Assembly: GCA_964446595.1 (NCBI GenBank)
Contig: CAYUPY010000060.1
Location: 1 to 5,868 of the forward strand
Reading direction: 5' to 3'
Source of the DNA: CAYUPY01 sp964446595
GTDB taxonomy: Bacteria > Patescibacteriota > Dojkabacteria > J137 > JAEUSD01
Length of the DNA: 5,868 nt
Below the pieces are notes generated by a model. It ran no database searches. It was not told where the DNA came from and saw only the letters and a list, made by a program, of their open reading frames with translations. Every line of letters starts with the position of its first letter. Position 1 is the stretch's first letter. Shown here piece by piece: positions 5,356-5,868 of this stretch. A program made the position numbers and the translations under genes.

Positions 5356-5868
5356 ATGATTCAGTTTAAACAGGTAACCAAGCGTTACCCCGGAAATAGT
5401 TTTAGTATTGAAAACCTCAACTTTGTTGTGGATCCAGGTGAGTTTGTATTTTTGATAGGACCATCTGGTTCTGGTAAGACAACAGTAATTAAAATGCTAA
5501 TCCGTGAGGAGTTACCAACTTCTGGGCAAATATATTTCGATGATTTTGATATTACTCGTTTATCACGAGATAGTGTTTACCGCGTGCGTCGCCAGGTAGG
5601 AGTGGTGTTTCAGGATTATAAATTGATTCCAGATAAAACCGTGTATGAAAACGTGGCCTTCGCTATGGAGGTAGCAGGCAAGAAAGATCATCAGATTAAA
5701 GATACAGTGCCTTACTTGTTGGATATTGTAGGCTTGTCTCAAAGGGCAAAAGCTTTTCCCGATCACCTCTCTGGTGGAGAAAAACAACGGGTGGCTATTG
5801 CGCGGGCTGTTTCCAACAACCCGCGCGTGCTGATTGCCGATGAGCCTACTGGAAACCTGGATCCAGCC
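5356..5868 (+). CDS. ftsE: Cell division ATP-binding protein FtsE, 3' end outside the window
   Basis: FtsE is the cytoplasmic ABC ATPase that pairs with the membrane protein FtsX at the division site, where the complex controls peptidoglycan hydrolases. The 171 codons present include Walker A GPSGSGKT (35-42), the Q-loop VVFQDYKLI (83-91), the ABC signature LSGGEKQR (138-145), Walker B VLIADEPT (158-165) and the D-loop GNLDP. The start MIQFKQVTKRYPG is typical of FtsE and helps separate it from LolD/MacB-like relatives, as does the FQDYKL sequence. Family members run to about 220-230 residues, so some 50-60 residues, including the H-loop, are missing at the window edge. ftsX would be expected next. 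GGTG at 5348-5351 is at best a weak ribosome binding site, 4 nt from the ATG. Confidence 0.95.
   Translation, partial: MIQFKQVTKRYPGNSFSIENLNFVVDPGEFVFLIGPSGSGKTTVIKMLIREELPTSGQIYFDDFDITRLSRDSVYRVRRQVGVVFQDYKLIPDKTVYENVAFAMEVAGKKDHQIKDTVPYLLDIVGLSQRAKAFPDHLSGGEKQRVAIARAVSNNPRVLIADEPTGNLDPA

Noticed and set aside
1..5868. Recoding of TGA as glycine, as in Gracilibacteria or SR1
   Set aside because: gatB, the 668-residue gene and ftsE contain roughly 90 glycine codons and none is TGA. Two of the three genes ending in TGA reach another stop within 12 codons, and the stop at 3341 is followed by a TAG two codons later.

Overview
The window holds a housekeeping block from a bacterium with moderately low GC (my estimate is about 40%). 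Two genes are recognisable with confidence: gatB (glutamyl/aspartyl-tRNA amidotransferase subunit B) and the first 171 codons of ftsE (ATPase of the FtsEX cell-division ABC system). The rest is unfamiliar. Fast-diverging hypothetical genes sit tightly between conserved core genes, intergenic gaps are very short, and Shine-Dalgarno sequences are weak or absent. This suggests a Patescibacteria/CPR-type genome, but that is an inference and I cannot name a lineage. The standard genetic code fits: about 90 glycine codons in gatB, the large membrane gene and ftsE include no TGA, and three genes end in TGA.

Layout. Positions 1-110 are a GC-richer edge with two inverted repeats. On the minus strand this stretch is an open continuation, beyond a TGA, of the next gene. 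Positions 111-455 (minus) encode a small membrane protein I do not recognise. Positions 456-532 are a divergent promoter region. From 533 a plus-strand run contains gatB (533-1987), an unknown 376-residue soluble protein (1993-3123), an unknown 73-residue acidic protein (3120-3341) and a 668-residue single-pass membrane protein (3310-5316). These four are separated by 5 nt or overlap by 4 and 32 nt, so they look co-transcribed. A 39-nt gap carrying a good promoter candidate precedes ftsE (5356 to the window end).

Function. GatB works with GatA and GatC, neither of which is in the window, to make Gln-tRNA(Gln) and/or Asn-tRNA(Asn). The 668-residue protein has a cytoplasmic N-terminal part, one transmembrane helix, an acidic linker and an exported C-terminal domain that resembles a diverged LytR-CpsA-Psr (LCP) domain, the family that attaches glycopolymers to the cell wall. 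Next to ftsE this would fit an envelope or division role. The 376- and 73-residue proteins may belong to the same module, but nothing in their sequences gives a function.

The most notable signals are three. First, -10 elements lie 5-8 nt upstream of the start codon at all three transcription-unit heads, implying leaderless mRNAs. Second, the unknown three-gene module ends in the LCP-like protein. Third, a frame stays open past an in-frame TGA and overlaps a 10-bp inverted repeat at the left edge.
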